This document shows positions 8,715 to 18,581 of a stretch of 64,000 bases of DNA, piece after piece; within the stretch, counting starts at the first letter, position 1, and every line of letters starts with the position of its first letter. Under the pieces are notes generated by a model that saw nothing but the letters and a program-made list of their open reading frames with translations, made no database searches and was not told where the DNA came from. The translations under genes were made by a program, and so were the position numbers. This DNA is from Bacteroidales bacterium (GTDB lineage Bacteria; Bacteroidota; Bacteroidia; Bacteroidales; UBA932), in contig JALCMW010000003.1 in NCBI GenBank assembly GCA_022648685.1, positions 248,001-312,000 on the forward strand, in the 5' to 3' direction.

Positions 8715-9995
8715 TTATCCTCCGAAGTTATCGTAAAGGATGCTTTCTTCCGGTACCCCCAGAGAATCCAGCAGGTCGTTTACCGATTTGACCATCATAG
8801 GGGGACCGCACATAAAGTATTTGATATCTTCGGGATTATCGTGATTCTTCAGATAAGTTTCAAACATTACATTGTGTACGAATCCGGCTACATATTTGAC
8901 TCCGGCCGCATCGGCTGCAGGATCCGGACGGTCTAGAGCCAGATGGAAGTGGAAATTAGGGAATTCGTTCTCTATTTCGGAATAATCTTCAAGATAGAAA
9001 GCTTCTTTCAGGCTTCTGGCGCCATAGAAGAAGTTGACTGTCTTCTTTGTTTTCAATGTCTTGAAAAGATGCATGATATGGCTTCTCAAAGGTGCCATTC
9101 CCGCACCTCCTCCTACGAATATGTATTCTTGAGAATCAGGGTCATCCTTTGGAAGAAGGAATTCGCCGAATGGTCCTGAAATCATTACCTTGTCTCCAAT
9201 ATGACGGGAAAATACGTAAGAAGATGCAATTCCCGGATTCACAGGAAGCAGTTTATTGCTGCCTCTTGGCGCCGTCCTGTCAAAAGGAGGAGTTGCTATA
9301 CGTACATTCAGTTTTATAATATTTCCTTCAGCCGGATATGAGGCCATGGAATATGCACGCATAGTAGCCTCAGGATTTACCATTTTCAATTTGAAGAAAT
9401 TATATCTTTCCCAATCAGGCTTGTATTCTGGATCTACATCTATATCGTTGAAATCAACTGAACATTCGGGAATATCTATTTGTATGTATTCCCCCGATTT
9501 GAAATCCAGATGTTCGTTTTCCGGCAGTCTTACCGTGAATTCCTTGATGAAAGTCGCCACATTGTGGTTCGAGATCACTTCACATTCAAGTTTCTTTACA
9601 CTGAGTATCGAATCCGGAACAGCTATTTTGAGATTTTCCTTTACTTTTACCTGACATCCCAGCCTGAAGTTATCTTTGATTTGCTTTCTGTTGAAATATC
9701 CGGTTTCTGTAGGAAGGATTGCTCCTCCCCCTTCAAAAACCCTGACTTTGCATTGTCCGCAGTTCGCTTTTCCGCCGCAGGCTGACGGAAGGAAGATATC
9801 ATTCGCAGCAAGAGTGCTCATAAGAGACATTCCCGGCGCCGCTTTTAGGATTTTGTTTCCGTCATTGATATTTATCGTTACCGATCCTTTGGGTGAAAGT
9901 CTGTTTTTTATCCAAAGGAGCAGAGCTACCAAGATCAGAGTGACGATCACAATCGTCACTACCGATAAAATAATTGTTGTATTTATAGAATTCAT
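8715..9995 (-). CDS. nqrF: Na+-translocating NADH:quinone reductase subunit F
   Basis: This 426-residue subunit is the electron entry point of the Na+-pumping NADH:quinone oxidoreductase in the inner membrane. One N-terminal membrane helix (residues 8-30) is followed by a ferredoxin-like domain whose [2Fe-2S] ligands are Cys73, Cys79, Cys82 and Cys114. The FAD-binding motif MRAYSMAS and the NADH-binding GGGAGMAPLRSHI follow. The C-terminus ends in CGPPMMVKSVNDLL...DNFGG, as in the family. It is the last gene of the nqrABCDEF operon, 18 nt from nqrE, and is followed by a terminator. The length is normal and all cofactor residues appear intact. Confidence 0.97.
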   Translation of the reverse strand: MNSINTTIILSVVTIVIVTLILVALLLWIKNRLSPKGSVTININDGNKILKAAPGMSLMSTLAANDIFLPSACGGKANCGQCKVRVFEGGGAILPTETGYFNRKQIKDNFRLGCQVKVKENLKIAVPDSILSVKKLECEVISNHNVATFIKEFTVRLPENEHLDFKSGEYIQIDIPECSVDFNDIDVDPEYKPDWERYNFFKLKMVNPEATMRAYSMASYPAEGNIIKLNVRIATPPFDRTAPRGSNKLLPVNPGIASSYVFSRHIGDKVMISGPFGEFLLPKDDPDSQEYIFVGGGAGMAPLRSHIMHLFKTLKTKKTVNFFYGARSLKEAFYLEDYSEIENEFPNFHFHLALDRPDPAADAAGVKYVAGFVHNVMFETYLKNHDNPEDIKYFMCGPPMMVKSVNDLLDSLGVPEESILYDNFGG

Positions 9996-10013
9996 TTCCG
10001 TGTGTCTCCCTGA

Positions 10014-10628
10014 TTATAGTGAAATGCCCATAAATGTCATGAAAGCCATGCCCATAAGACCTACGGTAATGAAAGTTATTCCAAGACCTTTAAGAGGAGC
10101 GGGAACATTCGAGTATGACATTTTTTCTCTGATCGCTGCCAATGTTACAATAGCCAGAAACCAGCCGACTCCTGAACCCAGGGCATAAACTGTAGCTTCC
10201 CCCAAGTTCGAAAAATCTTTTTGCTGCATGAAGAGCGAACCTCCGAGAATTGCGCAGTTCACTGCAATAAGTGGCAAGTAGATTCCCAATGCCGAATACA
10301 GTGAAGGCGAGAATTTCTCTACCACCATTTCAACTATCTGAGTGATCGCAGCTATCACGGCTATGAAAATAATGAAACTGAGAAAACTCAAGTCTACGTT
10401 TGCAAATTGAGGCCCCAGCCATTTCAAGGCTCCCGGACTCAGTACGAATTCGTTAAGGAGATAGTTTACAGGCAGAGTTACCAGAAGTACGAAGATAACG
10501 GCTACACCCAACCCCGAAGCTGTCTTAACATTTTTTGATACCGCCAGATAAGAGCACATGCCCAGAAAGTAGGCGAATATCATATTGTCAACGAAAATCG
10601 ACTTGACAAATAAGCTTATATATTCCAT
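10014..10628 (-). CDS. nqrE: Na+-translocating NADH:quinone reductase subunit E
   Basis: This 204-residue protein has six hydrophobic segments and forms, with NqrD, the antiparallel membrane pair that holds an intramembrane iron centre and shapes the sodium path. The two half-helices carry the expected cysteines: Cys25 in [11 protein letters not shown] and one near residue 120 in [12 protein letters not shown]. The sequence [20 protein letters not shown] near the end is typical. Located between nqrD and nqrF in the canonical order. Confidence 0.97.
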   Translation of the reverse strand: MEYISLFVKSIFVDNMIFAYFLGMCSYLAVSKNVKTASGLGVAVIFVLLVTLPVNYLLNEFVLSPGALKWLGPQFANVDLSFLSFIIFIAVIAAITQIVEMVVEKFSPSLYSALGIYLPLIAVNCAILGGSLFMQQKDFSNLGEATVYALGSGVGWFLAIVTLAAIREKMSYSNVPAPLKGLGITFITVGLMGMAFMTFMGISL

Positions 10629-10649
10629 AATATTGATTCGAGTTTGATG

Positions 10650-11270
10650 TTATTTTTCCTGTAATTCTTTTTGTATGCTTCTTTGTACCCATACAATGCA
10701 TCCCAGCAGAATAAGAGCCATAGGAGGAAGAATCACAAGACCGTTGTTCATATATCCGGCATTATAAAAAGCCTGCGGTATTATCTGGATTCCGAATAAA
10801 GTTCCTGATCCCAGAAGTTCGCGGAAAAAGGCTACGACTATCAGAATGATGGCGTAACCCGCCCCGTTGGAAATACCGTCCAGTAAAGAAAGCACCGGTT
10901 TGTTTGCAAGTCCGAAAGCTTCGATCCTGCCCATAACTATACAGTTTGTAATTATAAGGCCTACGTATACGGAAAGTTGTTTTTCTATTCCGTATGAATA
11001 AGCTTTAAGCAGTTGGTCCACAAGTATTACCATAAGGGAAACAACCACGAGTTGTATTATTATTCTGACTCTGTTCGGTATTGTTTTCCTCATCATGGAA
11101 ACCACGAAACTCGACATTCCTGTTACTACCATCACCGAAAGGCCCATTACCATGGCCCCTTTCAGCTGTACCGTGACCGCCAGGGCTGAACAGATGCCAA
11201 GAACGAGGACCGTTATCGGATTCCCCATTGAAAGAGGGGTCAGTATCGTTTCTTTTAATTTAGCATTCAT
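10650..11270 (-). CDS. nqrD: Na+-translocating NADH:quinone reductase subunit D
   Basis: This 206-residue polytopic protein is the inverted-topology partner of NqrE. Cysteines in VLGICSALAV (residue 27) and ITNCIVMGR (near 110) are the expected iron ligands of the membrane centre. The motif GRIEAFGLANKPVLSLLDGISNGAGY is strongly conserved in NqrD and RnfE. It lies 15 nt after nqrC and 21 nt before nqrE. The presence of NqrA-, NqrB- and NqrC-type neighbours excludes Rnf. Confidence 0.96.
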   Translation of the reverse strand: MNAKLKETILTPLSMGNPITVLVLGICSALAVTVQLKGAMVMGLSVMVVTGMSSFVVSMMRKTIPNRVRIIIQLVVVSLMVILVDQLLKAYSYGIEKQLSVYVGLIITNCIVMGRIEAFGLANKPVLSLLDGISNGAGYAIILIVVAFFRELLGSGTLFGIQIIPQAFYNAGYMNNGLVILPPMALILLGCIVWVQRSIQKELQEK

Positions 11271-11285
11271 ATTATCTTCTCCAAA

Positions 11286-12128
11286 TTATTTGGCTGAAGC
11301 TGCAGAGGCCGCAGCGATAATCGTATTATCTGAATTGCAGGAATCAAGAGTATCGGCAACTTGTGCCAAAGCCCGTGCATTTTCCTGCGCTTTGATGAAA
11401 TATGGCTTGTAAGCGGCCAGCCATTTGTTGATTGCCGCATCAAGTCCCCTGGAAGTCATCGTCGCGCCTGTTATGGCGTCGATTGCATTTTCCTGATCTT
11501 TGGGAGCGCCTCCCTTTACAATGCTGAAGATTTTAGTTACGCCGAAATCCGCAGATTTTCCTTCGAACTGGGCTCTGAAATCAGGGTCGTCTTTGATTTT
11601 CGCCCCTAGTCCCGGAGTCTCGCTTTCATGATCGAAATAAGCTCCGGCGAATGTCTTGAAATCATCGTCGAACGCAAGATAGCCCCATATAGGTCCCCAA
11701 AGACCGGCACCGTAGCATGGAATGACAGTAACTTCCTTTCCGCCTTTATTGAAAATAAATACGGGAAGTCTGAGCGAGGATGTCTTGCCGCTCTTGATCA
11801 AATTGTTCTGTTCTTTCAGATCGCTTTCGGTGTAGATCTCATGCTTTGAAATACTTAAAGAATCTATTACCTGTCCTTCAGCATTTACAACCAAAGCCTT
11901 TTTTATGTTATTGGAATATTCGGCAAGGATATCGTCGTTTCCCATTTTTCCGAGGCTCTCCATTTCGTAACCTTTGGTCGCGGTCAGCATTTCGCGGATC
12001 GCTTCAGCCTTGACATTAGCTTCCTGTTTCGGTTTAAGCGCCATCGCCGCGAAAGCAAGAATCGCCGCAACCAAGACGACTACAATAGTCGAATATATAA
12101 TTGTATATGTATTACCGTTTGTATTCAT
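11286..12128 (-). CDS. nqrC: Na+-translocating NADH:quinone reductase subunit C
   Basis: This 280-residue protein has an N-terminal membrane helix (residues 9-30) and a large periplasmic FMN-binding domain. The covalent FMN attachment motif [ST]GATxTS is present as TGATMTS, making Thr223 the likely flavinylated residue. AGLWGPIWGYLAF and ETPGLGAKI are family landmarks. The C-terminus carries an Ala/Ser-rich tail of about 35 residues, longer than in enterobacterial NqrC. An ApbE flavin transferase is needed for FMN attachment; none is in the window. Confidence 0.96.
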   Translation of the reverse strand: MNTNGNTYTIIYSTIVVVLVAAILAFAAMALKPKQEANVKAEAIREMLTATKGYEMESLGKMGNDDILAEYSNNIKKALVVNAEGQVIDSLSISKHEIYTESDLKEQNNLIKSGKTSSLRLPVFIFNKGGKEVTVIPCYGAGLWGPIWGYLAFDDDFKTFAGAYFDHESETPGLGAKIKDDPDFRAQFEGKSADFGVTKIFSIVKGGAPKDQENAIDAITGATMTSRGLDAAINKWLAAYKPYFIKAQENARALAQVADTLDSCNSDNTIIAAASAASAK

Positions 12129-12139
12129 ACTTTTATATT

Positions 12140-13306
12140 TTAAGCGACTTTAACTTTCTTTGCCCTTCTGGAAATGGACCCTGATATCACAAGATAGTCG
12201 ATAAGAGGTGCGAACGTGTTCATAAGAAGTATCGAGAGCATCATTCCTTCGGCATATCCCGGATTGAAAAGCCTTACTACTATACACAAGGCCCCGATGA
12301 AAAAGCCGTAAATCCATTTGCCCCATTCGGTTTGCGCCGAAGTTACAGGATCGGTAGCCATGAATACGGTACCGAATGCGAAACCGCCCATGACGAGCTG
12401 ATAATATGCCGGAATATCCGTAACCCCGAAAATATCACCCAGCCATCCGACGAACAAAGCTCCTATTACGGAAGAACACATTACTTTCCAGCTGGCCACT
12501 CCCGTCCAGATGAGGATTACCGCACCTATGAGGATAGCTATCACGGAAGTCTCACCTACCGAGCCCGGAATAGTTCCCGAGAACATGTTCCAAAAAGACA
12601 TTCCATACTGTACGCCGGCGTGATTCATTGCGTCAAGTCCTTCAGATGCGAAAGTCAGAGGTGTGGCTCCTGTTGCCCCGTCAATCATTTTCTCACCGCT
12701 TTTCATAGCCAGCCATATGGCGGAGCCTGACATCTTGCTCGGATATGAGAAAAACAGGACTGCTCTTGTCAAAAGGGCCGGATTCCAGATGTTCATTCCG
12801 GTTCCCCCGAAGACTTCTTTGCCGAAAATGACGGCAAATGCTACAGCGACAGCCAGCATCCATAAAGGAACATCCACCGGGACTATTAAAGGGATAAGCA
12901 TTCCCGTTACCAGATAACCTTCGTTTACTTCTTCATTCCTGATTTGCGAAGATGCGAATTCTATTGCAAGACCGACAATGTAGGATACGAGATACAAAGG
13001 AAGTACCTTAAGGAAACCGAACCAGAATTCCTTCCAGAATCCCCAGTCGGTACCGAAAGCCAGATTGTGCTGGTAACCTACATTCCACATGCCGAAAAGG
13101 GCGGCTGGAACAAGTGCCAGTACAACGATAATCATTATTCGTTTCAGATCGACGCCGTCCCTTACATGCGAACCTTTGACAGTCACTGTCGCCGGAACGC
13201 GCAGGAAAGTCTCGAAGGCATCGGTAGTCGAGTGAAGGAATCCGAGTTTGCCGCCTTTCTCAAAAAGGGCAGGCTTTTTTGTTTCTATATTATTTGATTC
13301 GTTCAT
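12140..13306 (-). CDS. nqrB: Na+-translocating NADH:quinone reductase subunit B
   Basis: This 388-residue protein is the largest membrane subunit, with about ten hydrophobic helices, binding riboflavin and one covalent FMN and forming the main sodium channel. The FMN site reads DGATGATPLTF, with Thr215 as the probable attachment point. FGKEVFGGTGMNIWNPALLTRA and VFMATDPVTSAQTEWGKWIYG are NqrB landmarks. It starts 14 nt after nqrA and ends 11 nt before nqrC. Confidence 0.97.
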   Translation of the reverse strand: MNESNNIETKKPALFEKGGKLGFLHSTTDAFETFLRVPATVTVKGSHVRDGVDLKRIMIIVVLALVPAALFGMWNVGYQHNLAFGTDWGFWKEFWFGFLKVLPLYLVSYIVGLAIEFASSQIRNEEVNEGYLVTGMLIPLIVPVDVPLWMLAVAVAFAVIFGKEVFGGTGMNIWNPALLTRAVLFFSYPSKMSGSAIWLAMKSGEKMIDGATGATPLTFASEGLDAMNHAGVQYGMSFWNMFSGTIPGSVGETSVIAILIGAVILIWTGVASWKVMCSSVIGALFVGWLGDIFGVTDIPAYYQLVMGGFAFGTVFMATDPVTSAQTEWGKWIYGFFIGALCIVVRLFNPGYAEGMMLSILLMNTFAPLIDYLVISGSISRRAKKVKVA

Positions 13307-13320
13307 AACTTTTCAAACCT

Positions 13321-14679
13321 TTAAGCCATTTCTTTAAGCATCAGATCAATCCCCTTGGAAATAATGTCCTGGATATTATTTTTGGACGGATCTACGTATT
13401 CACAAAGAGCGAAATCCTCTGGAAGGACTTCGTATATTCCATACTCTTCCATTTTGTCTATATCTCCGGCAAGACATGCCTTTATCAGATAAACGGGAAA
13501 TAAATCCATCGGAAGGACTTTTCCGTATACATCGGACATTACGAAAGCACGACCACCTCCGTGGAGATTGGTATCCAAATCGTATTTCTTATTTGGAGCG
13601 AGCCACGAAAAATATGTACGGGAAGAACTGAAAATCTTAGTCCTGAACGGTTTGGCCCATCCTAACAATTCGGTTTCGTTTCCTTCCTTGATAAGAGTTA
13701 TCTGATTGTCGAAGAATCCGGAAAAGCCTTCGGAACCGATATTGGTTCCCGAAAGGACGTCTCCGCTGATGAATCGGATGTCGTTTGCAGAGTTATCGTA
13801 AAATTCGGAGATATCTTTCATGGATATTCCCGGAAAACTTTCCACGTATGACGGATTGATGGCACGCGGGCCGGTTATCGCTATCTTTCTCGACAGATCG
13901 TATCTGCCTGTGTTGAAATATTTTCCTATAGCGGCAAGCATCAGCATCGATACCGTCCAGACTGTTTCCCCTTTTCTTATCGGGGAAATGTGGCTGATTT
14001 GTATTCCGACATTGCCTGCAGGATGTTTTCCGTTGAAAACGTGAGTGATGACATTCTCTATTTTGTGGAACGGCGTGCTCAAATTGTTATTCCCGGACAG
14101 TGACATATGGATTCCGCCGTCGGTAAGTTTCGACAGGACGTTCACGCCGGTTTGTATGTTGTTGAATTCATCTCCGAGGACATAGTCCATGTTTGCGGCA
14201 AGAGGAGCCGTGCTGAAAGCGGAAACGAAGATCGCCTTCGGTTTTATGTCAGGATTGGCGATTATCCCGTAAGGCCTTTGTACAAGCGAGGGCCAAAGAC
14301 CGCTTTTAAGGAGTGATGACTTGATTTGCCCGGCGGAAAGTTCTTCCGCCTTAGGAATGCCTGTCCGGGCATATTCCTGTTTGCCGTCCGTTTTTATCAG
14401 GACTTCGAGCAATTTTCTTTTGTCGCCTCTGATGATTCCCGTCACAACGCCGCTTACAGGTGATGTTAACAGAATGCCGGGAGTCTTTTTATCAGCCAGG
14501 ACAGGGGAACCGGCCAGAACTTTGTCGCCTTCCTTGACAAGGAGTCTCGGAATGAAACCTTTGAAATCGGAAGGTTTCATGGCTACAACGTCCGGTACGA
14601 TCGTCTTCCTGGTTTTCAGGGCGGCGGCTCCCTTTATGGGAATATCCAACCCTTTTTTCAAATCGATGTTGTTTGACAT
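13321..14679 (-). CDS. nqrA: Na+-translocating NADH:quinone reductase subunit A
   Basis: This 452-residue peripheral subunit sits on the cytoplasmic side of the pump and contributes to quinone binding. It has the RnfC-like barrel-sandwich start (IDLKKGLDIPIKGAA... LLVKEGDKVLAGSPVLADKK...LTSPVSGVVTGIIRGDKR) and GNVGIQISHISPIRKGETVWTV in the middle. ATG 14679 is preferred; the open frame extends nine codons upstream only through a TTG. The gene is first in the operon and is divergent from the helicase gene, with only 72 nt between start codons, so both promoters must lie in that gap. I see no convincing -7/-33 pair for nqr. Confidence 0.96.
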   Translation of the reverse strand: MSNNIDLKKGLDIPIKGAAALKTRKTIVPDVVAMKPSDFKGFIPRLLVKEGDKVLAGSPVLADKKTPGILLTSPVSGVVTGIIRGDKRKLLEVLIKTDGKQEYARTGIPKAEELSAGQIKSSLLKSGLWPSLVQRPYGIIANPDIKPKAIFVSAFSTAPLAANMDYVLGDEFNNIQTGVNVLSKLTDGGIHMSLSGNNNLSTPFHKIENVITHVFNGKHPAGNVGIQISHISPIRKGETVWTVSMLMLAAIGKYFNTGRYDLSRKIAITGPRAINPSYVESFPGISMKDISEFYDNSANDIRFISGDVLSGTNIGSEGFSGFFDNQITLIKEGNETELLGWAKPFRTKIFSSSRTYFSWLAPNKKYDLDTNLHGGGRAFVMSDVYGKVLPMDLFPVYLIKACLAGDIDKMEEYGIYEVLPEDFALCEYVDPSKNNIQDIISKGIDLMLKEMA

Positions 14680-14751
14680 TATAATAACCGTTTTGAGTAT
14701 TTTCAAATTCCGGCGCGAATTTAGTCATTTTTTTCGTATTTTCGCGGCATT

Positions 14752-17145
14752 ATGGAAAACAATATGAGTACGGTATTGAATGGTTTGAATGATGAGCAGC
14801 GGAAAGCCGTATGTTGTGCGGACGGACCGGTTTTGATTGTAGCGGGTGCCGGTTCAGGCAAAACAAGAGTATTGATAAGCAGGATAGCCTATATACTTGA
14901 AAGAGGTTGCGAGCCGGACAGGGTAATGGCTTTGACTTTTACCAAAAAGGCCGCTTCCGAGATGAAAGAAAGGATAGGCAAAATGATAGGGAACGGAAAA
15001 GCCAGGCGGATATGGATGGGAACTTTCCATTCCGTTTTTATCCGATTCCTCCGTGAATATGCGGAAAGTCTGTCTTATCCGTCATCTTTTACGATATACG
15101 ACACCGGGGATTCCATAAGTCTTCTGAAAAGTTGCATAAAGGACCTCAAATTAGATGAGAAGGTATATAAGCCCAAGGATGTCCTGGGAAGGATATCGAT
15201 GGCCAAAAACAATTTGGTAACGGCCCAGGCTTATAAAAACAATCCTACGGTAATACAGAACGATACTGCTTCGCGTAAACCGGCCATTGCGGATATATAT
15301 AAACTATATTCTTCGAGATGCAAAGCCGCGGGAGTGATGGATTTCGATGATATCTTGTTGAACATGAATATATTGTTGAGGGACAACAATGAGGTTCTCA
15401 TGTCCATATCCGGACGGTTCGATTATATTCTTGTTGACGAGTATCAGGATACCAATTACGCACAGTATCTGATTCTCAGAAAACTCAGCCAGTTCCACAG
15501 GAACATATGTGTGGTAGGGGATGATTCCCAGTCCATCTATGCTTTCAGGGGAGCCAGGATAGAAAATATACTGAATTTCAAGAAAGATTATCCGGATAAC
15601 AAAACATTCAGGCTGGAGTGTAATTACCGTTCCACAAAAACCATAGTCAATGCTTCGAATTCGGTTATAGAAAAAAATACGGAAAGGATACCGAAAACCT
15701 GCATGTCTGTTTCAGATGAGGGTGAGAAGATAAGGCTGATAAATGCATATACGGAGCAGGAAGAGGGCCTGCTGATTGCTTCTTCTATTATAGAACGTAT
15801 GGGGAAAGTACATGCCGAATACAAGGATTTTGCAATTTTGTACAGGACGAATTCCCAGTCCCGGGCTTTGGAGGAGGCATTGAGGAAAAGGAATCTTCCT
15901 TATCTGATTTATTCCGGCAATTCCTTTTTCGACAGGGCAGAGGTCAAGGACATGATGGCTTATTTCAAACTCGCCGTTAATGTCAATGATGACGAATCTT
16001 TTAAAAGAATCGTGAACAAGCCGGCAAGGGGAATCGGAGATACTACGGTGGCCGCTCTGCATAATGTGGCTTTGGAACTTAATGTCTCATTGTTCAAAGC
16101 TGCCTGCGGGGATGATCTCGAGAGATTCGGATTGAAGAGCGCGGCGATAGGGCGTCTCCATACTTTCTGCGAAATGATCGGCAAAGCCGCTGTGAAGGTT
16201 TCCTCGTCTGATGCACACAGCCTTGCCCTTTCACTTGCAGAGGATTCCGGTCTCTATCTCTTCTACAAAAGTGATGATTCCGTCGAAGGCCGTTCCAGAA
16301 CTGCGAATATAGAAGAACTGCTTAACAGCGTAGCATCTTTCAGGGATGACAGAACGCAGGAATACAAAGAGCAGATGCTCGCTGACGATCCCACGACAGA
16401 AGATGAACCTCCCGTAGTTACGTTGGACGAGTTTCTGGAAAATATATCCCTGATGAGCAATGTTGATTTGACAGATGATGAAGATTCCGACAACAAGATA
16501 GCTTTGATGACTGTCCATTCTGCAAAAGGGCTGGAATTCCCGTATGTTTACGTATCGGGAATGGAAGAAAATCTTTTTCCTTCCGGCGGTGTTTATGCTA
16601 CCGAAAATGAAATAGAAGAAGAAAGGCGGCTGTTTTATGTAGCCCTGACAAGGGCCAAGTATGTTCTTACACTGTCTTTCGCCCAGACAAGGATGCGCAA
16701 CGGAAGGCATGAATCCAATTCTCCGAGCCGGTTTATAAGGGAAATAGATAACCGCTATATAGCGAATCCTCTGAGTGCTTCCAGGGATTATGAAGCCGAA
16801 GATGATGGCTGGCCGTTGAAGAACGCCGGATATTTCCGGAAAAACCGGTTTTCCGAAAAAACCGAAGCCGTTCCCTCAAGACACGAAACGAATCCTTCTC
16901 CTGTTTCATCTAAAAGGATAATGGGCAGGCAGCTGCCTCCGAAAATTCCGGATTCCGAATTCGAGCCGGTGCCTATGGAAAGCCTGAAACAGGATCAAAG
17001 GATAGAACATAACCGGTTCGGTTTTGGTAAAATAATGGAGATATCCGGAACATATCCGGATTTGAAAGCTAGAGTCGTTTTTGACAAGTATGGAGAGAAG
17101 CTTCTTCTTTTGAAATACGCTAAAATCAGATTTGAAAAGTGCTGA
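14752..17145 (+). CDS. ATP-dependent DNA helicase, UvrD/PcrA family
   Basis: This 797-residue SF1A 3'-5' helicase acts in repair, replication restart or removal of proteins from DNA. Motifs in order: Q-motif LNDEQRKAV, Walker A GAGSGKTR (residue 33 on), Ia TFTKKAASEM, II VDEYQDTN, III GDDSQSIYAFRGA, IV YRSTKT and LYRTNSQSRALEE, V LMTVHSAKGLEFPYVYV, and VI EERRLFYVALTRAK. The C-terminal 60 residues (DQRIEHNRFGFGKIMEI onwards) form the tudor-like domain that binds RNA polymerase in PcrA. A non-conserved basic linker (about 665-735) precedes it. The start follows a TATTTTCG box (14737-14744) by only 7 nt, so a later initiation at the second ATG (14764) is possible. Confidence 0.93.
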   Translation: MENNMSTVLNGLNDEQRKAVCCADGPVLIVAGAGSGKTRVLISRIAYILERGCEPDRVMALTFTKKAASEMKERIGKMIGNGKARRIWMGTFHSVFIRFLREYAESLSYPSSFTIYDTGDSISLLKSCIKDLKLDEKVYKPKDVLGRISMAKNNLVTAQAYKNNPTVIQNDTASRKPAIADIYKLYSSRCKAAGVMDFDDILLNMNILLRDNNEVLMSISGRFDYILVDEYQDTNYAQYLILRKLSQFHRNICVVGDDSQSIYAFRGARIENILNFKKDYPDNKTFRLECNYRSTKTIVNASNSVIEKNTERIPKTCMSVSDEGEKIRLINAYTEQEEGLLIASSIIERMGKVHAEYKDFAILYRTNSQSRALEEALRKRNLPYLIYSGNSFFDRAEVKDMMAYFKLAVNVNDDESFKRIVNKPARGIGDTTVAALHNVALELNVSLFKAACGDDLERFGLKSAAIGRLHTFCEMIGKAAVKVSSSDAHSLALSLAEDSGLYLFYKSDDSVEGRSRTANIEELLNSVASFRDDRTQEYKEQMLADDPTTEDEPPVVTLDEFLENISLMSNVDLTDDEDSDNKIALMTVHSAKGLEFPYVYVSGMEENLFPSGGVYATENEIEEERRLFYVALTRAKYVLTLSFAQTRMRNGRHESNSPSRFIREIDNRYIANPLSASRDYEAEDDGWPLKNAGYFRKNRFSEKTEAVPSRHETNPSPVSSKRIMGRQLPPKIPDSEFEPVPMESLKQDQRIEHNRFGFGKIMEISGTYPDLKARVVFDKYGEKLLLLKYAKIRFEKC

Positions 17146-17208
17146 TGATACGAATATAATTGCTATATTAGCTGAAAGTTTTTCATAGTTTAAGTTTAGG
17201 TTAAGTCG

Positions 17209-17246
17209 CGGAGTGGCCGCAGTTATGCGCCTGCTCCGTTTTTTTG
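17209..17246 (+). terminator. Intrinsic terminator of the helicase gene
   Basis: Outer stem CGGAG/CTCCG (17209-17213, 17234-17238) encloses an inner CGCA-GTTA-TGCG hairpin and is followed by seven or more T. It lies 63 nt after the helicase stop codon. The remaining bases to 17378 show no gene. Confidence 0.75.
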
Positions 17247-17378
17247 ACTTTCGTATAAACCTTTCCCGTATACTCTTATTTTTCTCTTTTTTAAAATTAT
17301 TTCCGTTTGCGACAAGTACTTTTGTCCCGAAGCCGAAACATGCGGCATTGTTAATTAATTTTATGGAGGGATGTAAAT

Positions 17379-18470
17379 ATGAAAATATCAGGGAGAATCG
17401 TCTTTTGGTTGTTATTGTTGTCTTGCACAACGGTTTCGTTTATCTCATGTGCTTCTGATAATTCGGGGAAAGATAGTCCGGGAATGATATGCCTGAGTTT
17501 TGCCGGGAATGCTTACAGGACGACAAAGTCCATGTCAGAAATACCGGATACTAATGATTTCATTCTTGATATCCGTAAATCCGACGGAGAAATAATTTAT
17601 AAAGGAGATTACGGCGCGTCTCCCGAAACTTTGTTTGTCGATCCCGGAAATTACACTGTTTCCGCATTGTCCGAAGAATTTACAAAACCTGGATTCGATA
17701 CTCCGCAATATGGCGCTTCCCAGGTAGTTGTCGTTCCTCCGGGTAGAAGTGTAAGTGTGAAATTGAATTGCAGGCAGACCAATTGCGGGCTCAAATTGAA
17801 CATATCCCCTGATTTTCTTACTTCCTTTCCCGGCGGAGTCTTATTTGTAAAATCGGATGAGGGTAAAATGATGTATGGCTATTCAGAGCGAAGGATTGCT
17901 TTTTTCAATCCGGGAGTCATTTCAGTTGTTTTGAATGACAGCGGTAAGGATAATATTCTATTCAGCAGAGATATAACGGCAGGGGAGATCCTTACCATGG
18001 GCATTTCATCTCCATCCAAAGGTTCATCCTCCGGCAGCAGCGGTATAAGTATATCCGTCGATACTACAAGAGAATGGTCTTACGATAGTTATGAAATAGG
18101 CGGTTCAGGTTCGGATGCTTCAGGATCTGATTCCGATAACGCTTTGAGTGTTTCGAAAGCCAGGGACAGGATAGGTGAAGAAAATGTTTGGGTATACGGA
18201 TATATAGTAGGAGGAGATCTGACATCTGCCGGCATATCGTTTTCAAAGCCTTTTAAATCGAATACGAATTTTGCCATTGCAACAAGATCTTCTGTAAAAG
18301 ATAAGAATTCTTGCATGTCGGTCCAACTTTGTCTGGAACTGAGGGATGGACTGAATCTTGCCGATCATCCGGAATATGTAGGCAGGCGTGTTTATCTGCA
18401 GGGGGATATAGTTGATAAGTATTTCGGCATACCCGGAATAAAAAATATCACGGATTATAGATTGAAATGA
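17379..18470 (+). CDS. DUF4493-like lipoprotein with C-terminal DUF6359-like domain
   Basis: The 363-residue product is a predicted lipoprotein with signal peptide and lipobox FISC (Cys24). Residues 45-110 (FILDIRKSDGEIIYKGDYG...ETLFVDPGNYTVSALSEE) match the beta-rich DUF4493 pattern seen in Bacteroidales surface proteins. A Ser/Gly-rich linker (about 210-265) separates it from a C-terminal domain (ARDRIGEENVWVYGYIVGGD...YVGRRVYLQGDIVDKYFGIPGIKNITDY) that resembles the OB-fold-like DUF6359. No catalytic residues are recognised; a structural or ligand-binding role at the cell surface is likely. It appears to be a single-gene unit. Domain assignments are from memory of family patterns. Confidence 0.7.
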   Translation: MKISGRIVFWLLLLSCTTVSFISCASDNSGKDSPGMICLSFAGNAYRTTKSMSEIPDTNDFILDIRKSDGEIIYKGDYGASPETLFVDPGNYTVSALSEEFTKPGFDTPQYGASQVVVVPPGRSVSVKLNCRQTNCGLKLNISPDFLTSFPGGVLFVKSDEGKMMYGYSERRIAFFNPGVISVVLNDSGKDNILFSRDITAGEILTMGISSPSKGSSSGSSGISISVDTTREWSYDSYEIGGSGSDASGSDSDNALSVSKARDRIGEENVWVYGYIVGGDLTSAGISFSKPFKSNTNFAIATRSSVKDKNSCMSVQLCLELRDGLNLADHPEYVGRRVYLQGDIVDKYFGIPGIKNITDYRLK

Positions 18471-18581
18471 AATTCCATGCTTGTTTTCCATTCAGGCATT
18501 CCCGAAATAGTTTCGTTCTTTTTCGATTTTTTTATAAATTCGGAATTGTATTAATAATACCGGCCAATTGGGCTCTTGCGT

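Noticed and set aside
8715..14679. Rnf complex
   Set aside because: The subunit order, NqrA-type first subunit, FMN motifs in NqrB and NqrC and the NqrF architecture with FAD and one [2Fe-2S] identify Nqr, not Rnf, which has RnfB and RnfC ferredoxin subunits.
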